Part shown: positions 51,419 through 62,100 of the stretch, piece by piece | How positions within the stretch are numbered: the first letter of the stretch is position 1 | How the letters are laid out: each line of letters starts with the position of its first letter | NCBI RefSeq assembly: GCF_000499205.1 | Contig: NZ_AWUK01000010.1 | Coordinates: 248,001 to 312,000, forward strand | From: Paenibacillus sp. MAEPY2 | GTDB lineage: Bacteria; Bacillota; Bacilli; Paenibacillales; Paenibacillaceae | Length of the DNA: 64,000 bases | Reading direction: 5' to 3' | The notes under the pieces: model-generated | Database searches by the model: none | Told to the model about the DNA's origin: nothing | What the model saw: only the letters and a program-made list of their open reading frames with translations | Program-made: the position numbers and the translations under genes

Positions 51419-52348
51419 TTAATGCAACAGCCGCTTGGCTTCCAGATACAGCACCTGAACGAACTTTTTCGTATTAATGCGGGTCTGGGACAAGGAGGGC
51501 TCCACATTGTTTTGCAGTTCCAGCATTTTTTTGCGAATTTCCGTAAAATCAAAGAACTTTGACGCATAGTTCTCGAACTTCGGATGTGTATAATCCGTGA
51601 GCCCGAGTGATACGACATGGCTCAATGTTTGGAAAATGGCACGGCGTACGCGCTGTTCGGATGCTTTGATCTCCTTTGTCACTTCTGCTGCTGAAGCATC
51701 GGAGCCCAACTTGCGCAGGGCTACATTCTGGAAGATATCCTTAAGTGACGGGAACGTGTATGGAGAGAGCTTATGTTCCTCGGTTTCAATCTGCTCCAGG
51801 TATTCCAGCATGTCCAGCAGATCTCTGCTGCCGGCTTCCCCGATCATGCCCATCTCGGATAGCAGGAAATGTCCTGCCGTCGTAATCGTTTTGTCGGGAA
51901 CCGGTGTTGCAGTACGTTCGGAAGATTGCAGTCTGGAGAGTCCCTGCAGTGTACGTTGAATATCTGCGATGGATTGCTGCATACGAAGACGTTCGTCCAC
52001 CAGTCGCAGAACAGACAGAATCTCCAGCCGATTAATCGGCTTCGTAATATAATATTCAATGCCAAGAGAATAGGCTTCCCCAATCATATTTTTCGATTCG
52101 ATCTGGGAGATCATCACGATCTTGCCATTGAACCTTCCTTCAAGCGCACGTATGGTCTGAATCCCGTCTCGTTGCGGCATGAGCAGATCAATTAGCAGTA
52201 CATCCACCTTGTGCAGCTCCAGCAGTTCAGCAGTAATATGAGCTCCATCCTCTGCTTCTCCCGCAATGTCTCCAAGCCCCTCATCTTCAATGATATCCAT
52301 TAGCATGGATCGAACGCCAGGATCATCATCCACAATAAAATAACGCAT
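51419..52348 (-). CDS. glnL: GlnL/YcbB-type response regulator
   Basis: 309 residues. The receiver domain (about 1-120) has MRYFIVDDD, the phospho-aspartate in VLLIDLLMPQRDG and the lysine in YYITKPINRLEIL. A coiled linker (RLRMQQSIADIQRTLQGLSR) leads to an effector domain of the YcbB type (ITTAGHFLLSEMGMIGEAGS, then QRVRRAIFQTLSHVVSLGLT). In Bacillus, GlnL (YcbB) with its kinase GlnK activates glutaminase and glutamine transporter genes. Here an AGCS carrier gene is divergent, fitting such a target, but no kinase gene adjoins. AGAAAGGAGGTC precedes the ATG at 52348. Confidence 0.86.
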   Translation of the reverse strand: MRYFIVDDDPGVRSMLMDIIEDEGLGDIAGEAEDGAHITAELLELHKVDVLLIDLLMPQRDGIQTIRALEGRFNGKIVMISQIESKNMIGEAYSLGIEYYITKPINRLEILSVLRLVDERLRMQQSIADIQRTLQGLSRLQSSERTATPVPDKTITTAGHFLLSEMGMIGEAGSRDLLDMLEYLEQIETEEHKLSPYTFPSLKDIFQNVALRKLGSDASAAEVTKEIKASEQRVRRAIFQTLSHVVSLGLTDYTHPKFENYASKFFDFTEIRKKMLELQNNVEPSLSQTRINTKKFVQVLYLEAKRLLH

Positions 52349-52730
52349 TTCAGTGACCTCCTTTCTGATGAAGTTGTTATGAGAAAAAATGTATGGGTGA
52401 AGACGATTTATCCTGCTTTTAATGTCCTCTATTATCATACTTGGTTGTATATCCCGATGTGAAGACCCGTGTATGCGACCAATATGTCAGATAAAGTAAC
52501 AGTGAATGGATAAACGTTGCTTGTTTATAAAAAAATTTAAATGATTCTGTGTAGGTATTTGTCGATTTCCGTAGATGTCCCTGTAGTATAAGTAACATCC
52601 GAAAATGTGGATTCCGAGATGTGCAGAATGGTACAAATGATGCTCTATGAAGTAGTATAAGAATTTTTCGCTCAGTCATACAGCTGGGAAACACTTTTTA
52701 ATGAACCATCTACGAAAAGGGGCATTGCCA
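52349..52730. other. Divergent regulatory region between GlnL-like gene and AGCS carrier
   Basis: About 380 bases without a gene. It must hold both promoters. AGTATAAG occurs twice (near 52578 and 52654), possible -10 elements for the carrier. I see no clear palindrome or the repeated TTTTGT sites reported for Bacillus GlnL. Confidence 0.4.
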
Positions 52731-54149
52731 ATGGAGCAAACAATACAAGATATTATTGCAGTTTTCAATGATTTTCTGTGGTCCAAGCTGTTAATCATAT
52801 TGTTGGTGGTATGCGGTCTGTACTTTACGACCAAGACCCGGTTCATGCAATTCCGCATGATTGGAGATATGGTGAAAGTGCTTAGGGAGCCGAGAAGTAA
52901 GGAGCCCGGCAAAATTTCGCCGTTTCAAGCATTTTGTATCAGTATGGCAGCCCGCGTAGGTACCGGGAATATTACCGGTATTGCACTGGCAATTGCACTG
53001 GGGGGACCCGGGGCTGTATTCTGGATGTGGGTCATCGCGATCTTTGGTTCAGCCTCCAGTTTTGTAGAGAGTACACTTGCTCAAATTTATAAAATAAAAG
53101 ATAAGGGCGGATTCCGCGGGGGTCCGGCTTATTATATGGAGCGTGGCCTTGGGAAACGCTGGATGGGAATTTTGTTCGCGATTCTCATCACATTGTCGTT
53201 CGGTTTGGTCTTTAATGCGGTGCAGTCCAACACGATTACGGTCGCATTCAAAAATTCATTCGGCATCGATCGGTTGACCGTGGGTATTATTATGGCCGTT
53301 GTGTTTGCAGGAATCATTATGGGCGGTGTTAAACGGATTGCTAAGGCGTCCGAATACATTGTCGTTGTTCTTGCTGTGCTATACATTGGCGTAGCTGCAT
53401 TTGTTGTGCTGTCGAACATCACCCAGCTTCCGGCCATGATTGCGCTGATTGTGAAAAATGCCTTCGGCATTGAACAAGTCGCTGGCGGTACACTTGGAGC
53501 TGCGCTGATGAATGGTGTCAAACGTGGTTTGTTCTCCAATGAAGCAGGTATGGGTAGTGCACCGAACGCTGCGGCTACGGCGCATACTACACATCCGGTC
53601 AAACAAGGACTTATTCAGGCATTGGGCGTGTTGACCGATACGTTGGTCATTTGTACAAGCACAGCCATGATTATTTTGTTAGCAGGCGTGTACAAAGGCA
53701 CGAATTTGGGTGGAATTGAATTGACCCAAGCGGCATTAAGTGTGCATATTGGTTCATGGGCGTCCGGATTTTTGGCAGTTATGGTGTTTCTGTTTGCCTT
53801 TAGTACGCTCATCGGGAATTATTACTATGGGGAAACCAATATTGAGTTTATCAAATCCAATAAAATATGGCTGTGGGTATACCGTGTCTGTGTCATCGCG
53901 ATGGTTCTCTTCGGTGCTGTTGCAAAGGTACAGCTGGTATGGGACCTGGCCGACCTGTTTATGGGGCTGATGGTGGTGGTGAATCTGATTGCCATCCTGA
54001 TGCTGTCCAAGGTGACATTTGATGCGTTGAAGGATTATAAGAAGCAAAAGGCCGAAGGGCGTGATCCGATCTTTACGCGGGACCGTATTCACATTCCGGG
54101 TGAAGTGGAGTGCTGGGAGTCTGAGGCCGAGGTAGTAGGAAGAAAATGA
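52731..54149 (+). CDS. Alanine/glutamine:cation symporter (AGCS family)
   Basis: 472 residues with about 11 membrane helices. AGCS landmarks: TKTRFMQFRMIGDMVKVLRE, PFQAFCISMAARVGTGNITG (with the conserved substrate and Na+ residues), IALGGPGAVFWMWVIAIFGS, and GLFSNEAGMGSAPNAAATAH. These carry alanine, glycine or glutamine with Na+. The ATG at 52731 follows AAAAGGGG by eight bases; the ATG at 52701 lacks a site. The neighbouring GlnL-like regulator suggests glutamine (GlnT-like), which is inference. A terminator follows at 54234. Confidence 0.93.
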   Translation: MEQTIQDIIAVFNDFLWSKLLIILLVVCGLYFTTKTRFMQFRMIGDMVKVLREPRSKEPGKISPFQAFCISMAARVGTGNITGIALAIALGGPGAVFWMWVIAIFGSASSFVESTLAQIYKIKDKGGFRGGPAYYMERGLGKRWMGILFAILITLSFGLVFNAVQSNTITVAFKNSFGIDRLTVGIIMAVVFAGIIMGGVKRIAKASEYIVVVLAVLYIGVAAFVVLSNITQLPAMIALIVKNAFGIEQVAGGTLGAALMNGVKRGLFSNEAGMGSAPNAAATAHTTHPVKQGLIQALGVLTDTLVICTSTAMIILLAGVYKGTNLGGIELTQAALSVHIGSWASGFLAVMVFLFAFSTLIGNYYYGETNIEFIKSNKIWLWVYRVCVIAMVLFGAVAKVQLVWDLADLFMGLMVVVNLIAILMLSKVTFDALKDYKKQKAEGRDPIFTRDRIHIPGEVECWESEAEVVGRK

Positions 54150-54233
54150 AATGAAGCTGCCAAATAACGAAGGAATAACAGATTTAGATACAACACAAGA
54201 TACACTTACAGCACGATAAAAAGATATAAAAAG

Positions 54234-54275
54234 AAGGCTTGGAATTTCCATCATGGAACTTCCAAGTCCTTTTTG
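54234..54275 (+). terminator. Rho-independent terminator
   Basis: AAGGCTTGGAA pairs with TTCCAAGTCCTT, with an inner TTCCAT/ATGGAA pairing and a T run, after the AGCS gene. Confidence 0.85.
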
Positions 54276-54388
54276 TTATATGAGCATTTGGTATAATACG
54301 CAGAAGGCCGCTTAGGCTTCTTCTTTATCGGATAAAAGGACCTGGGTCCATTCGTAGACGGTTAAATTTCATTGGGGGTTAATCCGAG

Positions 54389-55081
54389 ATGAGAGAAATC
54401 ATGGACTTTGAATTGCTGCGCCAGCTTGCGCGGGAGCATGGCCTGGACCAGGTGCTCGACGAGCCTGCGCTTGCTGAATTAAGGTTACTTGAAGCCTCCA
54501 AAGGCGAGATTATATGTGCCAAAGGTGAACGCCCCGAGCGCTTGTATTTTCTCGTTCAGGGCAAACTCAAGATTTATACAACGCTGCCAAACGGTAAGTC
54601 ACTGTTGCTTCGTTTCAGTATGCCGCCTGCACTCGTAGGTGATCTGGAGCTGGTGAATGGCAAGGAAGCCAAAAATACGGTTGAGTCCGTCAACAAGAGC
54701 CTGCTGCTCGGTGTAAGCTATCGCTATCTCAAAAATACATATGCTGAGAACCCGAAGTTCCTCCATTTTATGCTCAGTCATGTGACCCATAAGTTGTATA
54801 CCTTCTCGAATCTGTCGAGTCTCAATCTGCTATATCCGGTCGAGAGCCGCTTTGCGAGTTATCTGTTGTCCACGATGGAGCAAGAGGAACAAGTCACCGA
54901 AGAAATACAGACCTCCAAGCTGACAGAGCTTGCCGATATGCTTGGCACGAGCTATAGACACTTGAACCGGGTCATCCATGATCTCTGCGACCGTGAAATC
55001 ATCCGCAAAGAACAGCGCAACATGGTCATCTGCAATCTGGAGCAGTTGCGTGAAATTGCGGGAGGTAATATGTACGAATAA
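54389..55081 (+). CDS. Crp/Fnr-family regulator, YeiL-like
   Basis: 230 residues: a cyclic-nucleotide-binding-like jelly roll (about 30-130, KGEIICAKGERPERLYFLVQ, GKLKIYTTLPNGKSLLLRFS) and a C-terminal helix-turn-helix of the Crp type (TSKLTELADMLGTSYRHLNR, VIHDLCDREII). It resembles YeiL/PrfA-like proteins. No cysteine cluster for an iron-sulfur centre is present. The ATG at 54389 follows GGGGG by 11 bases. Target genes are not evident; it is convergent with pepT. Confidence 0.88.
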   Translation: MREIMDFELLRQLAREHGLDQVLDEPALAELRLLEASKGEIICAKGERPERLYFLVQGKLKIYTTLPNGKSLLLRFSMPPALVGDLELVNGKEAKNTVESVNKSLLLGVSYRYLKNTYAENPKFLHFMLSHVTHKLYTFSNLSSLNLLYPVESRFASYLLSTMEQEEQVTEEIQTSKLTELADMLGTSYRHLNRVIHDLCDREIIRKEQRNMVICNLEQLREIAGGNMYE

Positions 55082-55121
55082 ATCAAGTGTAGATGTACTA
55101 TGGTTTTTTAAGCCATTAATA

Positions 55122-55160
55122 CGGCAAAAACACCCTCTGCGTGTCATATGACAGAGGGTG
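55122..55160 (-). terminator. Terminator of pepT
   Basis: CACCCTCTG (55131-55139) pairs perfectly with CAGAGGGTG (55152-55160); on the minus strand it is followed by a T run. It also closes the convergent Crp gene. Confidence 0.8.
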
Positions 55161-55233
55161 CCCATGCATCCACCGGTTGGTGGATGATCTATTTTATTAA
55201 TGGCCGTGCTGTAGTGTTAGCTTTATGCTCCGA

Positions 55234-56472
55234 TTAAACATCTCCGCGCTGTTCGAATAATTGAGCAATTTCCACGATGACTTGTGTGGCCTTCACCATA
55301 TTATCCACCGATACATATTCGAATTTGCCGTGATAGTTCTCTCCCCCTGTGAAGATATTGGGTGTAGGCATACCCATGTACGAGAGCTGGGAACCGTCTG
55401 TGCCTCCGCGAATTGGGCGGATGACTGGCTCGATATCCAGACGAGTCATCGCTTCATGTGCAATATCGACGATCTGACGCACAGGTTCGATTTTCTCACG
55501 CATGTTATAGTACTGATCATTCAATTCAATGGAGATGCTTTTCTCGCCATATTTGCTCTTTAACTCGTCCACGACACTCAACAAATACGCTTTGCGTTCC
55601 TCAAACTTCTCCCGATCGAAATCCCGGATGATGTAACTCATCTTGGTCAATTCGACGTCTCCCTCGATGGATAACAGATGATAGAATCCTTCATACCCCT
55701 CTGTGAACTCGGGAGCTTCCTCCGCAGGCAGACGGCGGTTCAGCTCCATCGCAATTTTGGCGGAATTGACCATCTTATTTTTGGCTGTTCCCGGGTGCAC
55801 GTTGGTGCCCCGTACCGTGATTTTGGCAGCAGCCGCGTTGAAGCTTTCGTATTCCAGCTCGCCGAGCGGTCCGCCGTCCACCGTATAGGCATATTTGGCT
55901 CCAAAAACAGGAACATCGAACTTATGCGGCCCGCGGCCAATCTCTTCATCCGGGGTAAAAGCGACGCGAATCTTCCCGTGTTTCACTTCCGGGTGTTCAA
56001 TCAGATAAGCCATTGCCGTCATGATCTCGGTAATGCCTGCTTTGTTATCCGCACCAAGAAGTGTTGTGCCGTCTGTTGTGATCAGGGTGTGGCCTTTATA
56101 ATCACGCAGTTCCGGGAAATCGGTGGTGGATAACACCACATCGAGTTCCTGATTCAGTACAATATCTTGTCCATCATAGTTGTCGATCACCTGTGGTTTT
56201 ACATTTTTGCCTGTAAAGTCGGTCGCTGTATCCAGGTGAGCGAGAAAACCGATCACAGGAACATCTTTGTCTGTATTGGATGGCAGTGTAGCCATCACAT
56301 AGCCGTTCTCATCCATCGTAACTTCCTGCAAACCAATGGATTTGCATTCTTCAACAAGGTATTTTCCCAAGACCAGTTGGCCTGGTGTGGAAGGACAGGT
56401 TTCACTGTTTTCATCGGATTGCGTATCCATTTGAGCATAGGTTGTGAGTCTTTGAATTAAAATATCTTTCAC
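55234..56472 (-). CDS. pepT: Peptidase T (tripeptide aminopeptidase)
   Basis: 412 residues of the M20B family, a cytosolic two-zinc enzyme that removes the N-terminal residue of tripeptides. Metal ligands and catalytic residues are in place: [11 protein letters not shown] (H79, D81), [12 protein letters not shown] (bridging D), [10 protein letters not shown] (catalytic E pair), [11 protein letters not shown], and the C-terminal histidine in [13 protein letters not shown]. The length matches the family. AAGGAGCG lies ahead of the ATG. It is a single-gene unit with its own terminator. Confidence 0.96.
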   Translation of the reverse strand: MKDILIQRLTTYAQMDTQSDENSETCPSTPGQLVLGKYLVEECKSIGLQEVTMDENGYVMATLPSNTDKDVPVIGFLAHLDTATDFTGKNVKPQVIDNYDGQDIVLNQELDVVLSTTDFPELRDYKGHTLITTDGTTLLGADNKAGITEIMTAMAYLIEHPEVKHGKIRVAFTPDEEIGRGPHKFDVPVFGAKYAYTVDGGPLGELEYESFNAAAAKITVRGTNVHPGTAKNKMVNSAKIAMELNRRLPAEEAPEFTEGYEGFYHLLSIEGDVELTKMSYIIRDFDREKFEERKAYLLSVVDELKSKYGEKSISIELNDQYYNMREKIEPVRQIVDIAHEAMTRLDIEPVIRPIRGGTDGSQLSYMGMPTPNIFTGGENYHGKFEYVSVDNMVKATQVIVEIAQLFEQRGDV

Positions 56473-56779
56473 CAGTAATCGCTCCTTTGGCTTCGGTTTA
56501 TTATATAAGTTGAACCACTTATTTTACACTGAAAAACAATGAGGCCCGTTTTCGTGTAACCGTTAGATACAACTTATATAAAGTGGGTATATTATTTCCA
56601 ATATGTCTGTATGGCTATCATATCATGTTTTGCGTCCATTTCGAGTTGTACTGGACGCACCGAGGAAAGAAAGGACCAACTAGGTATAAAAAAGGGTACT
56701 ATCTCACAAAAAAGTACGTACTTGTTTTTCTGTAGGTAAAGTTCATAATAATCAATGATAAAAGGATGTGAATTTAGCC

Positions 56780-56974
56780 ATGCCATTTATAACCGTTAAA
56801 GTGCTGGAAGGCAAGACGACGGAGCAGAAACGCCAGCTGATTGAACGGATGACCCAAGTGGCTTGTGAGACACTGGACGTCGATCCGAGCAATGTATTCA
56901 TTTTCATTGAGGATCTGGAGAAGAGTAACTACGGCAAGAATGGAAAGCTATTTTCCGATCAGCACAACAAGTAA
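56780..56974 (+). CDS. 4-Oxalocrotonate tautomerase-family enzyme, YwhB-like
   Basis: 64 residues, the usual length of the family. The ATG at 56780 is required because the catalytic N-terminal proline (MPFITVKVLEG, exposed after Met removal) must be first; a GTG at 56768 is in frame but would bury it. Position 11, an arginine in many 4-OT enzymes, is lysine here (LEGKT). The sequence TEQKRQLIERMTQVACETLD and VFIFIEDLEKSNYGKNGKLF resembles YwhB of Bacillus. It is followed by namA after a 42-base gap, so the two are probably co-transcribed. Confidence 0.9.
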   Translation: MPFITVKVLEGKTTEQKRQLIERMTQVACETLDVDPSNVFIFIEDLEKSNYGKNGKLFSDQHNK

Positions 56975-57016
56975 ACGCCTTAACATATACCATATTGAAT
57001 AGGAGATGTACCTGAA

Positions 57017-58051
57017 ATGACAGAGAAATTATTTTCCCCGTTTCAAATTAAGGGGCTTCAATTAAATAACCGTGTCGTCATGGCGCCAATGTGCCAATAT
57101 TCCGTAACTGCCAAAGATGGTATTCCGAATGATTGGCACCAGGTTCACTATGTAAGCCGTGCCGTTGGGGGTACTGGATTGATTATAATTGAGATGACGG
57201 ATGTTGATCCGGACGGACGCATCACCGATAATGACCTGGGCATCTGGTCGGACGATCACATTCCTGCCTTTGCCAAAGTGGTGGATGGCATTCACGCTCA
57301 TGGCTCCAAAGTGGCGATTCAGATCGCGCATGCAGGACGTAAAGCAGAGGATGCGGCTCGGCCTGTAGCTCCGTCGGTGGTTACCTTCCCTGGAGAAAGC
57401 TTCAATACGCCACACGCTTTAACAACAGAGGAAGCACAAGCCATGGTGCAGAAGTTCGCGGACGGGGTACGCCGTGCCGTAGCTGCCGGGGTCGACGCCA
57501 TTGAGCTGCATGGTGCTCATGGTTATCTCATTCACCAATTCCATTCTCCGTTGATGAATCATCGTGAGGATGTGTATGGACAGGATCTTTCCCGTTTTGG
57601 CGTTGAGATTATCCGTGCGGCGAAGAAAGAAATGCCGGAAGATATGCCGTTGATTATGCGGATTTCGGCCATAGAATACGCCGATGGCGGATATGATATT
57701 GATCATACCATTGAAATGTCTCGTGCCTATCAGGCAGCCGGCGTGGACATGTTCCACATCAGCTCCGGTGGTGAAGGATCTTCCGGACAACGTAAACCGG
57801 GGAACTACCCTGGTTACCAGGTTCCATTTGCCCGTCGTTTCCGTGAAGAATTGAACGTTCCTGTCATCGCGGTGGGAATGCTTGAGGATTCAGCTTTGGC
57901 TCAAGCAGTTATCGGCAACGGTGACGCTGATCTGGTTGCCGTTGGCAGAGGCATGCTGCGCGATCCGTACTGGGCGACTCATGCAGCTCTGGAACTCGGC
58001 GTCAGCAAAGATAAAGCGGCTATTGCAGAGCAATATTCCCGCGGATATTAA
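57017..58051 (+). CDS. namA: NADPH dehydrogenase NamA (old yellow enzyme, YqjM)
   Basis: 344 residues, an FMN-dependent ene-reductase. The thermophilic-type OYE markers are present: C26 and Y28 in VMAPMCQYS, IQIAHAGRKAE, the substrate-binding pair in IELHGAHGYLIHQFHSPLMN, and FMN-phosphate binding in VAVGRGMLRDP. It matches YqjM over its full length. It follows the 4-OT tautomerase gene; the pair may act on unsaturated carbonyl compounds (inference). TAGGAGATG precedes the ATG. A terminator follows at 58084. Confidence 0.95.
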   Translation: MTEKLFSPFQIKGLQLNNRVVMAPMCQYSVTAKDGIPNDWHQVHYVSRAVGGTGLIIIEMTDVDPDGRITDNDLGIWSDDHIPAFAKVVDGIHAHGSKVAIQIAHAGRKAEDAARPVAPSVVTFPGESFNTPHALTTEEAQAMVQKFADGVRRAVAAGVDAIELHGAHGYLIHQFHSPLMNHREDVYGQDLSRFGVEIIRAAKKEMPEDMPLIMRISAIEYADGGYDIDHTIEMSRAYQAAGVDMFHISSGGEGSSGQRKPGNYPGYQVPFARRFREELNVPVIAVGMLEDSALAQAVIGNGDADLVAVGRGMLRDPYWATHAALELGVSKDKAAIAEQYSRGY

Positions 58052-58083
58052 TCTTGATTAGAACATTTATATAAATGCAATTG

Positions 58084-58133
58084 AAAAGGGATGCCCCACA
58101 AGTCATGAACATGACGGAGGGCATCCCTTTTTA
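58084..58133 (+). terminator. Rho-independent terminator
   Basis: AAAAGGGATGCC (58084-58095) pairs with GGCATCCCTTTT (58120-58131), with an inner GTCAT/ATGAC pairing and a T run. Confidence 0.92.
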
Positions 58134-58506
58134 GTGTGATTACTTTGTAACAGTCGATTCGGTACATAATGGACCATAATAACTAAAAGACATGTAGCGT
58201 TTCCTCCACAACATAATTAAAATAAGCAGTGGAAGGGAATGCCTGTGAGGTTTATCCCTTCCGGCAACGGTTGGAATTGGATTTTTCGGAGCAGACTAAC
58301 ATAGGAATCACGCACCTTTATGTAATATGTTCCAATTATAGGTTTGGTTTGAAGGGTTGGTCAACAGAATACCTGTTGTTAGCTGAATATATTTGACACG
58401 CATTATTGAATCTTGAACAATAAGTGAAAAGGGCGTTTTGCATAATCCCATGAGCGATCAAATGGAAAGATGAAGAATGCTGATATAGATCTAGGAGGCG
58501 ATTCGA
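58134..58506. other. Intergenic region without a gene
   Basis: About 370 bases with no convincing frame. It contains a perfect 8-bp hairpin (GGAAGGGA near 58229 with TCCCTTCC near 58254) and the promoter region of the SRPBCC gene. No known RNA motif recognised. Confidence 0.5.
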
Positions 58507-58929
58507 ATGGAATCTTCAAGTGCATTGCCGGATATTCGGGAACAATTAGTGCTTCACGCATCTGTGGAGAACGTATGGGGAATTGTATCGACGTCCAAAG
58601 GCTTGGAATCATGGTTTATGCCGAGCAATCTGGAGCCGGTGGAAGGGCATGAATTTATATTGGAGGCAGGACCCTTCGGGAAATCATCATGCAAGGTCAC
58701 AGAGGTTCAACCGCCACACAAGCTGTCATTCCAATGGGGTAAGGATTGGACACTAACATTTGAACTGACAGAGCAAGGACAAGATACAGATTTTACATTG
58801 ATTCACAGTGGCTGGGTTGCCGACAAGCTGACTGAATTTGGACAAGCTCATGCCATGGTTCGTGAACGGATGGAGCAGGGCTGGGCCGGAATTGTACAGA
58901 AACTGGCTCAAGTGGTTGGGCAAGCGTAA
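58507..58929 (+). CDS. SRPBCC (AHSA1/START-like) family protein
   Basis: 140 residues with the helix-grip fold. Typical elements are VLHASVENVWGIVSTSKGLE, SWFMPSNLEPVEGHEFILEA, and VTEVQPPHKLSFQWGKDWTL, ending in a long helix (GQAHAMVRERMEQGWAGIVQ). These proteins bind hydrophobic ligands or assist Hsp90-like chaperones; the exact role is not known. AGGAGGCG lies seven bases ahead of the ATG. A single gene with a terminator. Confidence 0.88.
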   Translation: MESSSALPDIREQLVLHASVENVWGIVSTSKGLESWFMPSNLEPVEGHEFILEAGPFGKSSCKVTEVQPPHKLSFQWGKDWTLTFELTEQGQDTDFTLIHSGWVADKLTEFGQAHAMVRERMEQGWAGIVQKLAQVVGQA

Positions 58930-58983
58930 GAAAAAGGGAGAAGTACAACAGAGAAGTAAAACAGATGTCAGCAAATTTAAATA

Positions 58984-59037
58984 AGTCACAGGTCTTACTC
59001 CGGTCTGCATTCCGGTAGTTAAGCCTGTGGCTTTTTT
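58984..59037 (+). terminator. Rho-independent terminator
   Basis: AGTCACAGG-TCTTA pairs with TAAGCCTGTGGCT (with G-T pairs), with an inner ACCGGA-like hairpin and a T run. Confidence 0.8.
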
Positions 59038-59157
59038 GGTGTTAAAATATCATAGAAGAACTATTTCCGTCCGCAACAGAAACGTGTAACATGGGGTTAT
59101 AGATATAAAACGACAAAATTAGACGTCTCTCGCGATGGAGGCGGAAGGATTACATAG

Positions 59158-62100
59158 ATGAGAAAACACTGGATTATGCTCACCATTAGCTTTATATGTA
59201 TTGTTGTCTTTCCTCTAGGATCCATTGTACAAACGTTATTTTCCGAGCGCGGCAATCCTCATGCGAGGGACGGGGTGCTGGATCTGACTCGCTGGGATTT
59301 CGACAGGCAGGGGGCTGCATCCCTGAATGGTACGTGGGATTTCTATCCGGGGCAATTGTTGGCACCCGGTGACTTTGAGACGCATTTATCAGGACGCAAG
59401 CTCCTCTCCGAGCCTTTACCTATCCATGTCCCATCCCGATGGAATGGGACTATGGGAGAGGCGCACGGGTATGGGACCTATCATTTGCGTGTTCGAATTC
59501 CCCCGAGAGCAGAGAAGAATGATTATGGGATACGTACCCAAAATATTCGTATGGCCCATCGGATATTTATAGATGGCAAAGAGATTGGCGGCAAAGGGCT
59601 GCCAGGCACAACGCAAAATACGGATATTCAGCTCAATTTGCCTTTTACGGGATTTACCTCCATAGAAGGCAACGTTGCAGATATTATCATTCAGGTATCC
59701 AATTACAGCTACTCGTCTGGCGGCATCATTGCATCCGTTTTGTTCGGGGACGAGCACAGCATTCTGAAAAGCCAACAGCAGGACTGGCTCCAGGACCTGA
59801 TGACCCTGTTCGGATTTATTCTGCCAGCTGCCTTCTTCCTGATGCTTTTCCGGCTGCGACGCAGTGAAAAAGAGCTTCGGTATCTGGGATTATTCAGCCT
59901 GTCCGGTGCGATGTACGCTTTGACTCATGGAGAGAAGTTGCTGGGGACACTGTTACCATTCCTGCCGAATAATGAATTTCTGCGGATTCAATTAATTAGC
60001 GCGGCTCTTGCGTATTATTACTTGCTTCGTTATATGGATGCGCTTGTACCTGGCGCGATCCATTCATGGTTTGTTCGCTTGGGTGTGGTTCTGGTACTAG
60101 TCCAATGCGCGGTGGGTCTTATATTGTCTCCTGTTCTGTTCTCGATGCTGGAGCTGCCTATGCTGCTGATTTCAATTGTGGTCATTGGTTACACGTTACG
60201 AGCCATGCTCCATTGGCTAAAAAAGCGACCGAATGATGGTCATTTTGTCCTGATGAGCATGATGAGTATATTTATGGTGGTTGTGCTGCACACCGTGGGT
60301 GCTTTCACCACTGTGGATACGACATTTCTTGCGCTGTACGAGCTGCTGTTATTTGTTTTTGCACAGATGATTCTAACAGCGATCCGGTTCGCACAATCAT
60401 TCCGTGAAGTTGAAGCGTTGTCTGAACGTTTGCTTGCCATAGACAGTCTCAAGGATGAGTTTATGGCGAATACGTCCCATGAACTGAGAACTCCCCTGCA
60501 TGGCATTATTAATATTGCGCAATCGATGCTGGAAGGGGCGGCCGGGGCGGTCACACCCAAGCAGGCCAAAAATCTGTCCATGATCACGTCAACTGGAAAG
60601 CGGCTTTCGCTGCTGGTAAACGATATTCTGGATTTTTCCAAGCTCAAAAATGGTGAAATTGAATTAAAACGGAGTGCTGTTGATCTCGAATCGGTTGCTC
60701 GAACAGTCGTTGAAGTCTCTGGTTTTACCTTTGAGGACAAGCCGATTGTGCTGATTCAACAATGGCCTCCGGCGTTACCGTTGGTTGAGGCCGACGAGGA
60801 TCGACTAAGACAGATTCTGTACAATCTGCTGGGCAATGCGTATAAGTATACGAAGCAAGGGGAAATTCGGCTGTATGCCCGTGTGGATGGAGCTCTGATG
60901 ACGGTATCTGTTGCGGATACGGGGGTTGGAATTGCTGCGGATAAACTGGAAGACATATTTCAGTCCTACGAACAGGGCAACGGAACAAGTGAGAGGGTTA
61001 ACGGGGGAACTGGCCTTGGGCTGAGTATCACTCGCAAACTGGTCGAGCTTGGCGGAGGGACCATCTGGGTAGAATCGAAGCCGGGTGAAGGGTCGACCTT
61101 TCATTTCACTCTGCCCATTGTGCACTTTCCGCTGCTGCAGGCAAGTTCGAGACCTGTTGCAGCCCAATATGTAGCTGCTCAAGAAATAAGAGCACAGGAT
61201 ACGGCTGCAATCGACTGGGATGAGACAGATGAGATTCTGGAAGCTGAACATACCATTCTAATTGTAGATGATGATCCCGTGAACCGACAGGTCCTGTTCA
61301 ACCTGTTATCGACGGAACGATATCGTGTCATTGCAGCGGATAGTGGGGCCGCGGCATTAAAACTGCGTGAAGAACACCCCTCCATTGCTCTTGTCATTAC
61401 CGATTGGATGATGCCGCAAATGTCCGGGCTTGAACTATGTCGCAAGCTGCGGGAGAACAGTTCCCTGTCTGAACTGCCGATTCTGATGCTGACGGCTCGC
61501 GGGATGCCTGAGGATATCAAAATGGGATTTCAGGCAGGAGCAAATGATTTTCTGAGCAAACCTGTAGATGCGGGTGAACTGCGTGCCCGAGTACGGACGT
61601 TAATTGAGATGCGTACCTCGGTACAGGAGGTTGTTCGCACGGAAATGGCTTTTTTGCAGGCTCAGATCAAACCGCACTTTCTATATAATGCGCTCAACGT
61701 CATTATTGCAACATGCGCTGTCAATCCGGACAAAGCGACCGATCTGCTTATTGAACTGAGCCAATACCTGCGGGGAAGTTTCGACTTCCAGAACCGCGAC
61801 CAACTGGTTCCGCTTGCCAAGGAACTGGAATTGGTGGAGTCCTATGTACATCTGGAACAGGCAAGGTTTGAGGAGCGTTTGGTAGTTCGTTATGATGTAG
61901 ACCCGGATGTGCGTCTGTACCTGCCACCGCTCAGTATTCAACCGCTTGTGGAGAATGCAATTCGTCATGGGGTGATGGCGCGTGCTGCAGGTGGTACGGT
62001 TAACCTTGGCATTCTAAGGGAAGGTGAGCACATCGTCATTCAGGTTCAGGATGATGGAGTGGGCATACCCCCTGAACGTTTGGCTCAGGTACATTCCGGG

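Noticed and set aside
52629..52644. Sigma-54-like promoter sequence TGGTACAAATGATGCT upstream of the AGCS carrier
   Set aside because: The -24/-12 spacing fits with one mismatch, but the neighbouring regulator has no AAA+ domain, and such matches arise by chance.
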